NCBI GenBank assembly: GCA_032629725.1
Contig: JAFEVB010000002.1
Span: 372,001 to 436,000 of the forward strand
Origin: Gremmenia infestans
Taxonomy: Eukaryota; Ascomycota; Leotiomycetes; Helotiales; Hamatocanthoscyphaceae
Length of the DNA stretch: 64,000 bases
Direction of reading: 5' to 3'
The translations under genes were made by a program, and so were the position numbers. Below the pieces are notes generated by a model. It did not search any database. It saw only the letters and a program-made list of their open reading frames with translations, and had not been told where the DNA came from. This document shows positions 47,101 to 58,296 of the stretch, one piece after another. Within the stretch, counting starts at the first letter, position 1, and the number at the start of each line of letters is the position of its first letter.

Positions 47101-47461
47101 CTCTCTCGCGCTCAACAAAGCGATCGCGTTCGATGACGGTGGATCGTGGGCGAATGTCAATGGCAGAGCGTGGTCGTTCTGGTCGGTCGATAAATCGTTC
47201 TGTGCTGCGATCGACCTCGATGCGCTCGCCGCGACGGGGAATGATTTCGAGTCGCGAGGATCGTCGGTCGTCTTCAACTTCCTCGACTCTGCTGGGTGTT
47301 ACACGGTAACGTTGAACAGTCGTAGGACGATAGCTGCTGCTGGTACCGTGTCGCGAGCGGCTGGCGCTGAAGGATGAACGGTTGTCGTCGGAAGAGTAAT
47401 CATCGTCGCGATCTCTGCCATACGAGGCACGAACGACGCGTTCTCTGGTAACTTCTGGCAT
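44156..47461 (-). CDS. DUF3824-type Arg/Ser-rich fungal protein
   Basis: Three exons on the minus strand, 47461-45294, 45240-44834 and 44760-44156, give 1059 residues. The N-terminal half is packed with RE/RD/ER repeats. The middle contains repeated Ala/Gly-rich hydrophobic segments between Arg-Ser blocks (LAEGALAGAGAAALLANH, ALGLAAAGLAAAAAAKYVQN, GAEIAGAGLAGAAVAGLYEN), the hallmark of DUF3824 proteins. Next comes a Pro/Tyr-rich part (AGPPPPHDAYGHPPQPRG), then an RH-rich segment and a conserved end EMVEKLIGGFEEVVEGRKTW. The function is unknown; a membrane- or vesicle-associated scaffold has been guessed for such proteins. The donor of intron 1 (GTGATA) is poor, so that junction is less certain. 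Confidence 0.82.
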
Positions 47462-48160
47462 AGTAAAGTTAGGTAGGTATAGGGACGTAGATGTGTTAGA
47501 TTTGGTAGAGATGCCACGAAGGGCAGTTGTATATTGTTGGAAATACTCGATACGGGGAATGATCTGATGAAGTTGTATGGTGGTGTGTGGTGTGTGGTGT
47601 TGTGTTGTAGTCTCAGATCAGCGTTGGGTTGGGTAAAGTGGTGGAGATGTAGGTGGAGGGAGGGGAGATCGGGCTGATGACAGGATGGTGGTGGGGTCGG
47701 CGGTTGGATTTGTAGAGAAGAGGCGTGGTGGGCGTGGTCAAGCCTTGTCTGTGCTCCGTAGAGTAGTAGATTGCCCCTCTCTCTACCGATGCGATTCTAT
47801 TCTCACTTTACAAAGTACTGCACTGCACTGCACTGTACTGTACTACACTACACCACCTACAGCCTTATGCGTTACAACCTCGAGTACGAGTCTATGTCTG
47901 CAGTGTACGGTGTACAGTCTACCTACCCAAGTCCAGTTTAAAGTCTACAGTCAACAGTCTACAATCTAAAGTACATCTCGTGAGGCGCCACTGATGTCTC
48001 GGAGGGTAAGGTGTGGTGGTGTCCTGTAATCCGGTGACAAAGCCGATGTATCCCGCAATACGGAGCTGGAAGAATTAGAGGATGACGGGCAGTGCAGTGC
48101 AGTGCAGTGCAGTGCAGCCTCGAGAACTGACTGACCTGACCTGGATGCGGAAAACCGGCA

Positions 48161-48233
48161 GGGAGGGGAAGGGAAGGGAAGGGAAAGGAAGGGAAGGGAA
48201 AGGAAGGGAAGGGAAAGGAAGGGAAGGGAAAGG
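48161..48233 (+). repeat. Polypurine minisatellite, about 15-bp unit
   Basis: About four to five copies of GGGAAGGGAAAGGAA, purely purine on the plus strand over 70 bp, capable of triplex formation. Confidence 0.85.
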
Positions 48234-50120
48234 AGTAAAAGAAGGCGAGGCGTGTGTTTGTAACGTCAGTCTCAAATGCAAGAAGAGCCTTTCCTTTCTT
48301 ACTTGGGTACCAGTACGTACCTCATGACTCCTACCTGCAACTCGGTGACAGCGGCTACTTATGATTCTCTTGAGATACCTATTTACGCCTTAAAGGTAGA
48401 GTCTCAAACGATGCATATAGCCATAAGGTACCTCAGTCATATGATGTTACTGTTTTTCGTAAGTATAGTATACGGGGTATTGGCAGTAAGGTATCCAAGT
48501 ATTATTGTGGGTCTCTTCCTCTCACTCCTTCCCAACCTCCTTCATTTCCCAGTCCCCTCACTTTCGGTATTTACCCAACCCACCACCCAACCAAGTCTAG
48601 AATCCATGCCAAGTCCAAGTCCAAGTCCAACTCCAACTCCAATTCCAACCCCATCTCCTATCTCATATGACGTATGAAGGGTCTACGATAACACTTCAGT
48701 ACGAGTACATCATAATATCCTCTCCCTCCCACCACAAAACTTCCATACCCAGGTACTCATAAATAATTCATATCATCTACCTACTACCTATCTAGGTATA
48801 TATCTGAACAATCACGTAAGCAGTAACTACCTGCGCCACCATATATAAAACGGTCATGCCTCCACCTCCAACGGCAAAAGATCACCGATGGGATGAAATT
48901 CGGTAACTCTATTCTGCGGAATGTCGGGGAATCCCGAAGATCCCGATCCCTTTTCAGCCCCACGTGTCTCAGCCTCCACATCAACTTCAGAAGTTCATCA
49001 CAGCCTCACCTCACTCACACACTCACGACTCTGTGTTACGGAATACAAGCTTATCGTGTGGTTCATGTTTATTTCAACCACCATAATCACAACCACAACG
49101 ACAACCACCATCATAGCAAACAACATAGGACCCAGTCTACTTCTATATACAGACATGTATACCAGGTACCACCACCTCTAAACGCAGACCATTTACAACC
49201 CACGCGCCCACCGATTCCAAGGTATCAAAAGAGCAAACAAGTCGTGTACGGAGTATTAGTTCCTCACAGGTCGCCCTAAACACCACATTTATTCCCTTTT
49301 CTCACCTTACTCATATCTCCTTTCAATCCCCCCTAATCTAAACCATAGTTACCATTACGAACGCGCGCCTCCCCCTTCAGATTATCGTACTCGGCCTACC
49401 TTTACTGCATATCCCTTCCCGTGACAAAAGCCCACGGAACAAATGAAACAGAGCCTTATCCACCATATTCAGCCCAAAACATTATCCAAATCGCCGTTCA
49501 GCAGATCGCTCGATCTGCCGTGCGTGCGTAAAAAATAAACCAAACACAAGCTAACCTCTATTACATACCCACCCCATTCTACCCAGAGCCTCAAACGGCT
49601 CCGGATCCCTCCTTCCCCTCCCCCACCCCCAGCCTCACTTTGCCCTTAGAAATACGTCACCCTACGTGCGCTCCCCCCCCCCTCCCACATGTACACACGT
49701 ATGTATACGTACTCGGCGACCTCCTACTATGCCTTGCCCCCAACCACCCGCTCGGTCAGGGTCAGACCTAGGCTCCGTCTTATATCAATTCTACGTCTCG
49801 CGTTATATAAATAAATAAAATATTATTAAAATTAGAGAGATATATCTAAAGTAAATAATCTTTCTAGAAGCCTTTTCAACTAATAGATACCTTATAATAC
49901 TATAGTCACATATTGATTTTAAGTGGAAAGTTGCAGATTTAGTAATAACACCCTATATAAGATAAAGAAGAAGAGAAAGTAGAGATGCCCTTCTGACTTC
50001 CTAAATAGGCATAGTCAACTGTCCATATCGCTTTGGTGACCATATCGCGTTGCCTAACCACCACTTTAGGATGGTTAGAGGGGGATAAAAGAGGATGGAA
50101 GGCCTTAGGCCAACGGGTAT

Positions 50121-50250
50121 ACTTCGTCACAGGCCAAACTGTTACGCCAAGAAATCTATAGTAGGGGGGTTAAGAAGCGTGGTAAACGCACCAAAGCAAG
50201 GCCCCCTTGCTCTGGTCTTCTTGGCGTAACAGTTTGGCCTATAACGAAGT
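50121..50250. mobile_element. 130-bp terminal-inverted-repeat element (MITE-like)
   Basis: 33-bp arms at 50121-50153 and 50218-50250 are inverted copies with only two mismatches, both G-to-A type (CTGTGACG versus CTATAACG). Between them are 64 bp. TA dinucleotides flank CTTCG and CGAAG at the ends, consistent with a Tc1/mariner-type TA target duplication. No transposase is encoded. Confidence 0.65.
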
Positions 50251-50388
50251 AGAAGCTCCGAGAAGTTATAAAGTGGGGATATAATCACGAAAGAGCCGGA
50301 TTATTCGTGCGTTCTCCCCGTAAGAAATACCTATGCAATCATCCGATAAAAAAGAAGTCAGAGGATGAGATAAGCACTAAAGACTAAG

Positions 50389-50494
50389 GCACAGTAGACG
50401 ATGATTCACTGGCTGGAATATTAAGAGGTGCATCGCTCGCACAGCAGATGATAAATCACAGGTTGGAATGTTGGAAGGTGTAACGCTCGCACAG
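50389..50494 (+). repeat. Imperfect tandem duplication, about 50 bp unit
   Basis: Two adjacent units each contain GGCTGGAAT or GGTTGGAATG, then AAGAGGTG or GAAGGTG, then CGCTCGCACAG. They lie 170-280 bp before the HET start and could be duplicated promoter elements. Confidence 0.5.
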
Positions 50495-50665
50495 TCTGCC
50501 TCCTCAACTTATTTATGTATTTAGGCATGATGGAGGTCCTGAACTGATAGTGGTTTTACGCCATTATTCTCCTCTCACTGTGTTGCACTGCACTTTCTCA
50601 TTGATCTATCTCCAGGCCTAACAAATGTAGCACAGCGTGCCTCAAGCTCAATCCGAAGCTTCAAC

Positions 50666-53600
50666 ATGGAACATAGACCCAAAATACCTGCGCGTCCAGT
50701 ATTCTCTGCAGAGAGTTCAAGGTCCATAAGACAACGCACCCACCGCCATACTTCATCGCTTTCATCGCCTTCATCGCCTGCCGTGCATGAAACCGACGGT
50801 CAACAGAACCGATCCCAGAGTAACTATCCTACGCCTCAACCACAGAACAATGCAACAGACACAGGTGATATCTTGGATGGCGTAAGTCTAAGAGTTGTCG
50901 GTGCCTCGGGCACATCCGATCCTGGTACCGTTAACTCAGAGAAGAAAGCGAAGTTTCCTCTTTGGAGAAACTGGAAGGATTTGTTGCCAAAAAAGATGGA
51001 TTTTCCAAAGATGGATTTTCTTGAATATACAAAGCTTGGACGAGACAAATTCATCACGGTGCGGCAGGAGATCGGCGTCGGAGACACCCAGCAGACTCTC
51101 TGTACGGGGTGTAGAATCATCCCTTTCGAAGAAAGTTTGCCGCTGGATGATTTCAGAGAGGCCAGCAAAACGAGCCGGTCAGAGGACGGTGATCTGTTAT
51201 TCTGTTTCCCTCTCGAAAAAATTCTCGCCCAGCGCGATTGGTGCAAGTTTTGCAAGTTGCTGTTTCGAAGCGTCTGTCACCCGGATCACGATCTTCTGAA
51301 ACCTGAACACATCAAGAGCCATATTCAGCCGAACCTTAAAAAAATGAAGTTTTCCGAGTGGGCGAACGAATTTCCGTACTGGAAAAGAACCTTGTTGAGC
51401 GAAGAAATCTGGCCGTTCGGTTATAGTCGGGACCAAAAAGAGACCGCCGAAGCAGCAGCGGAAAGCATAAAGCGTCAGTGGGAAGAGGAGGAAGAAGAGA
51501 AGTTAAAAAATCTTCACCACGTAGCCGCCTATTAGCCTGGAAACCCTCTTGCTCAAGTGGCCCAAGTTGGAAATCTAGGCATTGGCATAACCAATATTGC
51601 AATGACCGATGACTCTAAGCTGGGCACTACAGAGAAACGAGTGCTTCAAGGAGCCGAACTAGCAACTTCGCAATTAGCTATCTTGAGCGGTGCGACTTCT
51701 CGTCGGCTGACCTGCTGGTTCGTCATCAAAGCCTTTCCTACCGGACACCGAAAAGCTGGGATCCTGAGTGTGAGGGTTTTTGGTCACGGCCGCGCTCCTC
51801 GTGCACCGTTGAAACAAATGTGTGCGTTCAATCTGCGATTGGAGAAATCAGACAAGATCAGATACGATCACAACGATAAAAGCCAGATCATTTATGGGAG
51901 AAAGATTGGTCCGCGGATCGATGTCGAGTTCTTCGCCAATTGTATCGAGGCTTGCGAAAAAGAACATGGTGATGATTGCAATAAGTCCCGATGGGCTCGA
52001 CCATCGAGTAGCCCGAAGACAGGCTTCAGACTGATCGATGTGGTTGACATGCGGATTGTCGGAGTGGACTTGGATGAAATGATACTTAGGAAGGATAAAC
52101 ATCCTTACGTCGCCCTCAGTTATTGTTGGGGAGAGGAAAATCCGACGAAGCTCAAACTTACACGCTCCAAAGTGCATGAGCTTTCAGCTTCAGAAAGTCT
52201 AGTGAAAGAATTGGCAAACATTCCGCAAACGATCAAGGACTCCATGAAAGTTGTGAAAAGAATGGGCATTCGTTATCTATGGGTAGATCGATTGTGCATC
52301 GTCCAAAACGAGGGCAAACATATAAACAACGAGGATATGGCGACCAATTTTTCACGCATGGATCGCATATACCACGAGGCTTTGTTCACAATCGTGGCTG
52401 CAGACGGCAAGTGCGCAGATGCGGGTCTCAATGGAGTGAGTGAAGATCGTTCTATTAAAGTTGAGGAAGTGACTGAGACGGTTGAGCAAGTGATTGAGAG
52501 GGTGAAACCTGGCATTGAGGCGTTTCTACCTCTACAGAAAAGACTTATCATGATTCCCTGGGAGGAAAGAGCATGGACACTACAGGAGAAACTGTTTTCC
52601 CGTCGACTGCTCATCTTCACCAATGGATTTGCCATCTGGCGCTGCCGGCATGGTGAATGGCATGAGGACGTAAATGCTCAGGATATTTTCAGCACCGAGG
52701 TCTCTTTTCCGTGGTTGCATTTAGAAGATACATTGACCGTTGGGGAATGTCTTCAGCCGCTAGAAGAAGACGGAAGTACTCGATTGTTCCGGCCAGATGC
52801 ATTTCATCGGTACTCGAGCGTTGTCAGCCAGCACACGGTACGAGATATGAGTCACTTTACCGATATACTATCAGCATTTGAAGGATTGCGACAAGTCTTT
52901 GAGTCGAAGAAGCTCCTAAACTCACGCTTTCGGTTCGGGTTGCCAGAAAAGTATCTGGACACAGCCCTGCTCTGGGAACCTCTGGGTGCCATCATTCGTC
53001 GAAGAGAGTTTGTTTCAAAGTCAGGCACACCCTTTCTCCGTCCGCCTAGCTGGTCTTGGGCTGGTTGGGAAGGCCCCAAGAGGGAGAAAGATGAGGGCAA
53101 TAATACTTCCGCAACAGAAGGAAATGGCAGGTCAAAAAACGAAGAATACTCTTATGGTTTCAAAACATGTTTGCCAATGACGTTTGACGTATTGACAGCT
53201 GGCGCTGGCGGCCTTCGAAAGGGTCTCAGAGGTATTCATAACGTGGGGGAAGAAAGGATTCGACCTCTCGGCGGTATTCATAACGTGGGGGAAGAAAGGA
53301 TTCGGCCTTTGCATAGTTGATTCGCACTTCGGCCTCAATTACCAGCCCCTAAAATTCCAACATCATCCTCGACCAGCGTAATGGAGCTCGAGGGCTTGAA
53401 ATTCAAGGATGGTGTGCCTAAGGACTGGGAGTTCAAGCGAAGGGCACCTCGCCCCCCTCGATCACCACAACCTTCCGTAACGTGTCTCACTGATAGACAT
53501 CTTATCTTCGAGGCCGACTCTGCCACAATAACGCTTGGGGAATCATGCAAGCGTATGAGGCGCTATTGGTCCGAAAGATCTGGGACTGGTTTCAAGAGCT

Positions 53601-54016
53601 TTTGTGAGGAAAGGCTCCTGAGTAAAGCCAAGCAGGGTTCAGAAACCGTCAAGAACGGACTCGAGTGGCATTTCGAACAGAATAAAGAATTAAGATCAGG
53701 TAAAGACCCTATAGGGGAACTTATCGAGGAGTCTGAAGAGCGGTTCATTGTTGACAAAAGCACAAACGAAAAGTTGGGTCTTGTGAAACTGCACATAAAC
53801 AGCAGTGGAAAAAAGGTGGAGGCCATTGCACTCTCTGAAGCCCAATTCTTTGGCACGGAAACAAGGATCGATGTATCTGGATACCCCTTGTACAATATTA
53901 TGATCGTTGAACGGGACCTGAATACGGACATTGCTGAAAGAGTGGGACTGGGGAAAATTTACAAGTATGCATGGAGAAAGGCAGGTCCGATACGCAAAAC
54001 GATCATACTCGGGTAG
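50666..54016 (+). CDS. HET-domain gene interrupted by two in-frame stop codons or two introns
   Basis: One frame runs from ATG 50666 to the stop at 54016 (1117 codons) except for TAG at 51533-51535 and TGA at 53318-53320. The N-terminus is polar, then CTGCRIIPFEES and WCKFCKLLFRSVC. The HET domain lies around codons 480-640: YVALSYCWGEEN, NIPQTIKDSMKVVKRMGIRY, LWVDRLCIVQNE and WEERAWTLQEKLFSRRLL. After the second stop the frame continues as MELEGLKFKDGVPKDWEF to a C-terminal domain without a known name. Introns could remove both stops: 51521-51619 (99 nt, GTAGCC...CTAAG) and 53274-53345 (72 nt, GTATTC...CCAG), both multiples of three. Otherwise both stops are C-to-T nonsense changes (CAG, CGA) and the gene is a recent pseudogene. 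It belongs to the non-self recognition class. Confidence 0.75.
53231..53314 (+). repeat. 42-bp in-frame tandem duplication
   Basis: Two near-identical 42-bp units encode GIHNVGEERIRPL twice. They are directly before the TGA at 53318, inside the possible second intron region of the HET gene. Confidence 0.9.
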
Positions 54017-56410
54017 AAATAGCAAAATCATTGAATTTGAATCCCAGAATTTACGATTATCTCTATTCTTACCTCTTAAAATGATTTAATATTCATGTTC
54101 TTAACAAATAATAATTAGTGCCATAAAGCTAAAAGTTTAAACGTATGCAGCTCCCGCTATTGGTATCAACTATTAAAGGACGCTTCTTCCTCCTCTATTC
54201 CAAGGCAACGATCCCGGAAAAATATCCCAGCCTCCGTCCCTTCCTGAATGGTACTTGCTAGTGCCTCTTAGATCAGAGTAAGTCAGCTTGATGTAACTGA
54301 GAAACTATCCCACCGAAAACGTTAATACCAAAACAGCTACCTCGCGTGAAAGGAACGCTTGTTATAAACTGAACTTTAGTCTTGGACGGCTTCTTAACTG
54401 CTGTTACTTGGAGAACCTTGTGTTTTAAGCTTAGCTAAGTTAACTGTCTTCTTCTTAGAAACGATTGATTAGACTCTACCTCTTTTCTGATTCTTGGTAA
54501 GGTCTATACTACCTTCTAGAGAGCGAGGCTTGGCATACTTTTAGTTCCTCGAAGCTTATCTTTGCGTTTGCGTTTCATACTTAGTGTTTACGCAAGAGGC
54601 GTTTGCATAAACCGGTCATCTGCTTGTACAGCTCTTGAGCTGTGCAGTAGCTACGTCGATAAGACTTCAAGTCAGCCTTCACAGCCCGTACTCGTATGTT
54701 ACAGCTGCAGCTCTGCCTGCTACGGAGCAAAACCACGGCCTTCTTTCTTCCGCCGTGATCCATCTGTCTCATCGACCGCTTCTATCTCCAGACATTCCGA
54801 CTTATCACTTAACAACCATCGGGGATTGTTCCCTCTATGAGTAAGTAACCGAGGATCCATTACTGTAACCCAATGTTGCTCAGTGTAACCGAATGTCGTT
54901 CAGCGCTCGGCTCTTTAAGGGGTTGAAAGTAGAACTCGAGGTGCAGATGGTCGCGGAGCAAGCTCTAAGATTCACCTAAGCAGTCTCAGCTACTGCGTAC
55001 CTACCTGAGGTCTAGGTACGTATTCGTGTAAACTCGCTAATCACAGTGCCGCTCGCTATCTTACTATAACCTTAACCTTAATTAATTACTGGGATAATTT
55101 ATTTTTCCATCGCTAGTCTATACTAGTCTATACACACATGTGCGATATTGGTATCTGAGCCGAGTGTTCCTGATTGTTGATTATCTTACAGTAGCTCCAG
55201 GGGAAGAGGTCAATGCGACCTATGAGATAAGGGTTCTGTACACACACTTTATGATATTATCCTTGCCCCTGAATGATTGTGCGGGGGCAGATAGATATAC
55301 GGAAAAATTACTTGCACTGCCTGGTCCCCGTGTTTAGAGTGGTTCAGGTTGGGTTTCTTGGTGTATATTTCTATAGATTACGAAGTACTAGGAAAGGCCA
55401 CTTCTGTTCGGCACTACCATTGGTATTGAAGAAAATACAAAACGCTGTATGATAACACTTCGACCGTCGAATGTACAGCCCAGTGGAGGGGGGGGTGGGG
55501 TATCTGCTGGATTAAGCGAAGGGTCCGAGCCCCTATCTCGAAGCCATCCAAATCTCGCTTAGAAATCTGCACTGCATCTACCATACGCTTCGACAAGACA
55601 TCGCAACAATTCCTCTCATACCTCAATATAAATCCAAAGTCCAGACGCATCTCTGTAGCAAAGAACGGCGAAGTACATACTTCGTCAAGCCCTACATCCC
55701 CAGTCATAACGTGGAACGCAGGTGGCGGCACCTACCATCTGTACCCACACAAAACCATCAGCCATACCCACCTTCCCCATTTAGCACCTGACCCCGCTAC
55801 GGCAAGAAGCACGTGGCACGTGTCTTTCGGACCAGACAACATCTTTTCGGTTCAGCCTCCGTACGTTTATGTATTTCTACTGGGCCACCTCTATATTACC
55901 TTTATCCTGTCTCCGTTTCCTAGCCCAGTTTCAGCACTCTTATCAATTGCTTCACTTCTCTTTACTTCCGTGACGGCAAAGGTGGCGTCCCGTTCGTACA
56001 GGACGTTGCAGTCGGCCGTGGTAGGCTCGCTGCATAGCATGGCATGAATGCAATTTTATGCCATCTATTTCATGTGATTGCATACATTGTATGGGGTATC
56101 TACCACATGAGACTCAAAAGGCAAGCCTCTACACATTAGTCAGCGGCTGATCGTTTCCGAATGAAACCATTTCCACGCTTTTTTCTTATCTCCTCCCTAG
56201 CCTTCGTTTCTGCACGACAGTTTAGCACTCAGTGCTATACAGGACTTGTTCCAAAACGTTAATATATCATGGCACCGCATCCTCTCTTAACGAGCTTTGA
56301 CCCTTGGGTCATCTCTGAAGTATCAATTACACTTTCAAGAAGGGAAGAAAATTATATTCTCTATTTTCAATTTAGAATTCAATAGCTAGAAAGCTATAGG
56401 GACTAGCAAT
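54017..56410. other. Intergenic, one ATG-less open frame
   Basis: 2.4 kb. A 20-bp tandem repeat (TGTAACC-AATGT-CAG type) lies at 54864-54903. From about 55432 to 56047 the plus strand is open for some 205 codons without an ATG (see findings). The last 200 bp are the promoter of the gene at 56411. Confidence 0.4.
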
Positions 56411-58296
56411 ATGGCGGCGTCCGCGACAACGGCACTGCCCGCGTCTGCATCTGAGATGGCGGCAGATCCGGGCACCATCTTCCTCCCTCCCTACGACCCA
56501 TCAGCGCCAGTTGATCGTAGAAACCAGATTGCACAGCTTGTCAGCATCTGTGTGCTCAATTCCTTAACGCGTGAGTATTTGTTTTGTATATATCTGCTAT
56601 TCTTCCTTTCGCAAAATACTGCTCGAGTACTCGTACTTAGTCTACTCTGATCTCTATATACTGATGTTCTTTGCCTTGTCCAGTCATAATTATTGTGCTG
56701 AGGACCTGGTATCGCGGTACCAAATTGAAGCGGTACCGAGCTGATGATAAGTGGATCATGGGGGCGGGGGTAAGTGCTTCTTTTTCATTGATTGCCATAT
56801 AGCATTTTGCGACTTTGATGACCTTAAAAACGCAAAACTAATACGAGACCGTAACATAGGTACTTCTGGCCTTCCCTCTATTTGCATGCCAAATTGGTAC
56901 AAACATATATGGCAGCGGGCTTCACGCCCCGAATATCAAACCTGAGTGGCAAGAGCCTCACTGGAAGGTAAGCAACGCCTCAAGATCAGGTAAAGCAATT
57001 GCCATTGACACATCGTAGTTCAGCTGGGGATGGTCGGCAGCCTATATTGTGTCTGCTATGATACGTGTATCCGTGTGCTCGTGTCTCTTAGATATAGGTA
57101 CATACTTCCCCGCGCCTCCAATCACTCTCCCTACACAATGCTGATTTTGAATTCTCCAGTACCATATTCATTCAAAACACTGAGGCGCAGTATATACGCC
57201 CTATGTGCCTTGCTCGTCAGCATGGGCATTTCGCTGAGCTTAATTTGGCTGTTTCAATACCGTCCATTCATGGCCAACTTCGACTACAACGTCGATGCCA
57301 CTACCTGGATCTCCATGGATCCACCACGGTACCGTAAGTTGCCCGCTCCAACCAGATCATAACGCTTCCTTCCTTACTTACTTATTCATCTAGTCTGGGC
57401 TGCAATGAGCGTTCCGATTGATCTTGGAATAATTTCCATTCCATACATCATCATCAAGAAAACAAAGCTCCAATCCCACGAACGCAAGATCATTTTCCTC
57501 GTTTTCGCCGCTCAGCTGCTAGGCACTTTTGCCAGGTATGTTTCCACTCGTATAATTTTGCCCCATGCAAGTTCTCACATGTGTCAGCGTCTTTGGCATC
57601 TACGGAGTTTGGCTCAATCGTGCGGCCGAAGTTCAAGATATCTACTACAACGAGTCCGTATGGGTCATTCTCCTCGACCTCGAGATCTTCATGTACACAC
57701 TCGGTGCCACATTTCCCAGTAAGCATTTTCCGCGATTTATTCAACAATTCACGCCCAAGAAAAATCCTTCCTATCCCTCCCCCCCTCAAAAGTAAAGGAC
57801 ATATTGCAACACCTCAACCTGAGTCTGTAACCCAGTTAACACCTCTCCAGTGTTCTCCCGCTTCTTCATCCTCAAAGCCGCCCCGACCCAATCCCAGCAA
57901 AACACCGCTCAACTAACCTGGTTCCGCGGCACCATCTCCCACATCTCGAACCGCTTCTCCACCATCGCCAACACGCTGCCCGCGCGCGCACGCACGCATT
58001 CTTCGTCCCACAACTCGGGCTTCAACTCGCGCTCCTACAAACACATGCGCAACAACAGCAACAGCATCAGCAGTCCCCAATCACCGCATTTTACCGGTTA
58101 TAACGGAGGCAGAAAGAAGCCACACGCACACGCACGTAGTGAGTCCGAGGAGGAGTTCAAGATCATGCAGAGCTATTCCCCAGCGAGAGCGAACATTATT
58201 GATGATAAGGGCATTGATGAGTGGGGGAAGAGTATGGAGGTACATAGCTTGAGCAAACCTGCTACGGGGGAGAGCGAGGAGCGTTTCGAGGTGTAA
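56411..58296 (+). CDS. Seven-helix integral membrane protein, fungal rhodopsin-like
   Basis: Eight exons, 56411-56570, 56684-56769, 56860-56967, 57019-57097, 57160-57333, 57394-57535, 57588-57718 and 57851-58296, give 441 residues. The topology is about seven membrane helices: IAQLVSICVLNSLTLIIIVL, VLLAFPLFACQIGTNI, WGWSAAYIVSAMIRVSVC, SIYALCALLVSMGISLSLIW, AAMSVPIDLGIISIPYIIIK, KIIFLVFAAQLLGTFASVFG and WVILLDLEIFMYTLGATFP. A 130-residue cytosolic tail rich in Ser, His and Arg follows. The layout, with a DWxx-type loop and late acidic helix, resembles the fungal SAT4/rhodopsin-like group, but that assignment is by topology only. The ligand is unknown. All introns use GT-AG sites and frame is kept at each join. 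Confidence 0.8.

Larger units (their letters stand above)
47462..50665. other. Repeat-rich spacer of 3.2 kb
   Basis: The first 300 bp are the DUF3824 promoter, with GTGTGGT runs at 47581-47610. Simple repeats follow: GCACT at about 47820-47840, CAGTG at 48090-48118, a purine minisatellite at 48161-48233 and CCAAGT/CCAACT at 48610-48650. From 49797 the DNA is AT-rich and holds a small inverted-repeat element and a tandem duplication. No credible gene is seen. Confidence 0.55.

Noticed and set aside
46393..47277. Second minus-strand frame of 294 codons inside the DUF3824 gene
   Set aside because: A shadow of the main frame in the low-complexity RE/RD region.
46412..47377. Plus-strand ORF of 321 codons across the DUF3824 gene
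   Set aside because: It is the complement of Arg/Ser-rich coding sequence, which produces long antisense frames. Its hydrophobic Ser/Phe-rich text has no domain and no splice context.
48893..49279. Plus-strand ORF with His/Thr runs
   Set aside because: Low-complexity translation of CAA/CAC/ATC repeats in a spacer.
49939..50130. Possible transposase fragment on the minus strand next to the inverted-repeat element
   Set aside because: 63 codons with no DDE or helix-turn-helix motif that I can see; too short to call.
55414..55731. Minus-strand ORF of 105 codons
   Set aside because: Starts with GTG and is antisense to the longer plus-strand open frame; no recognisable motif.
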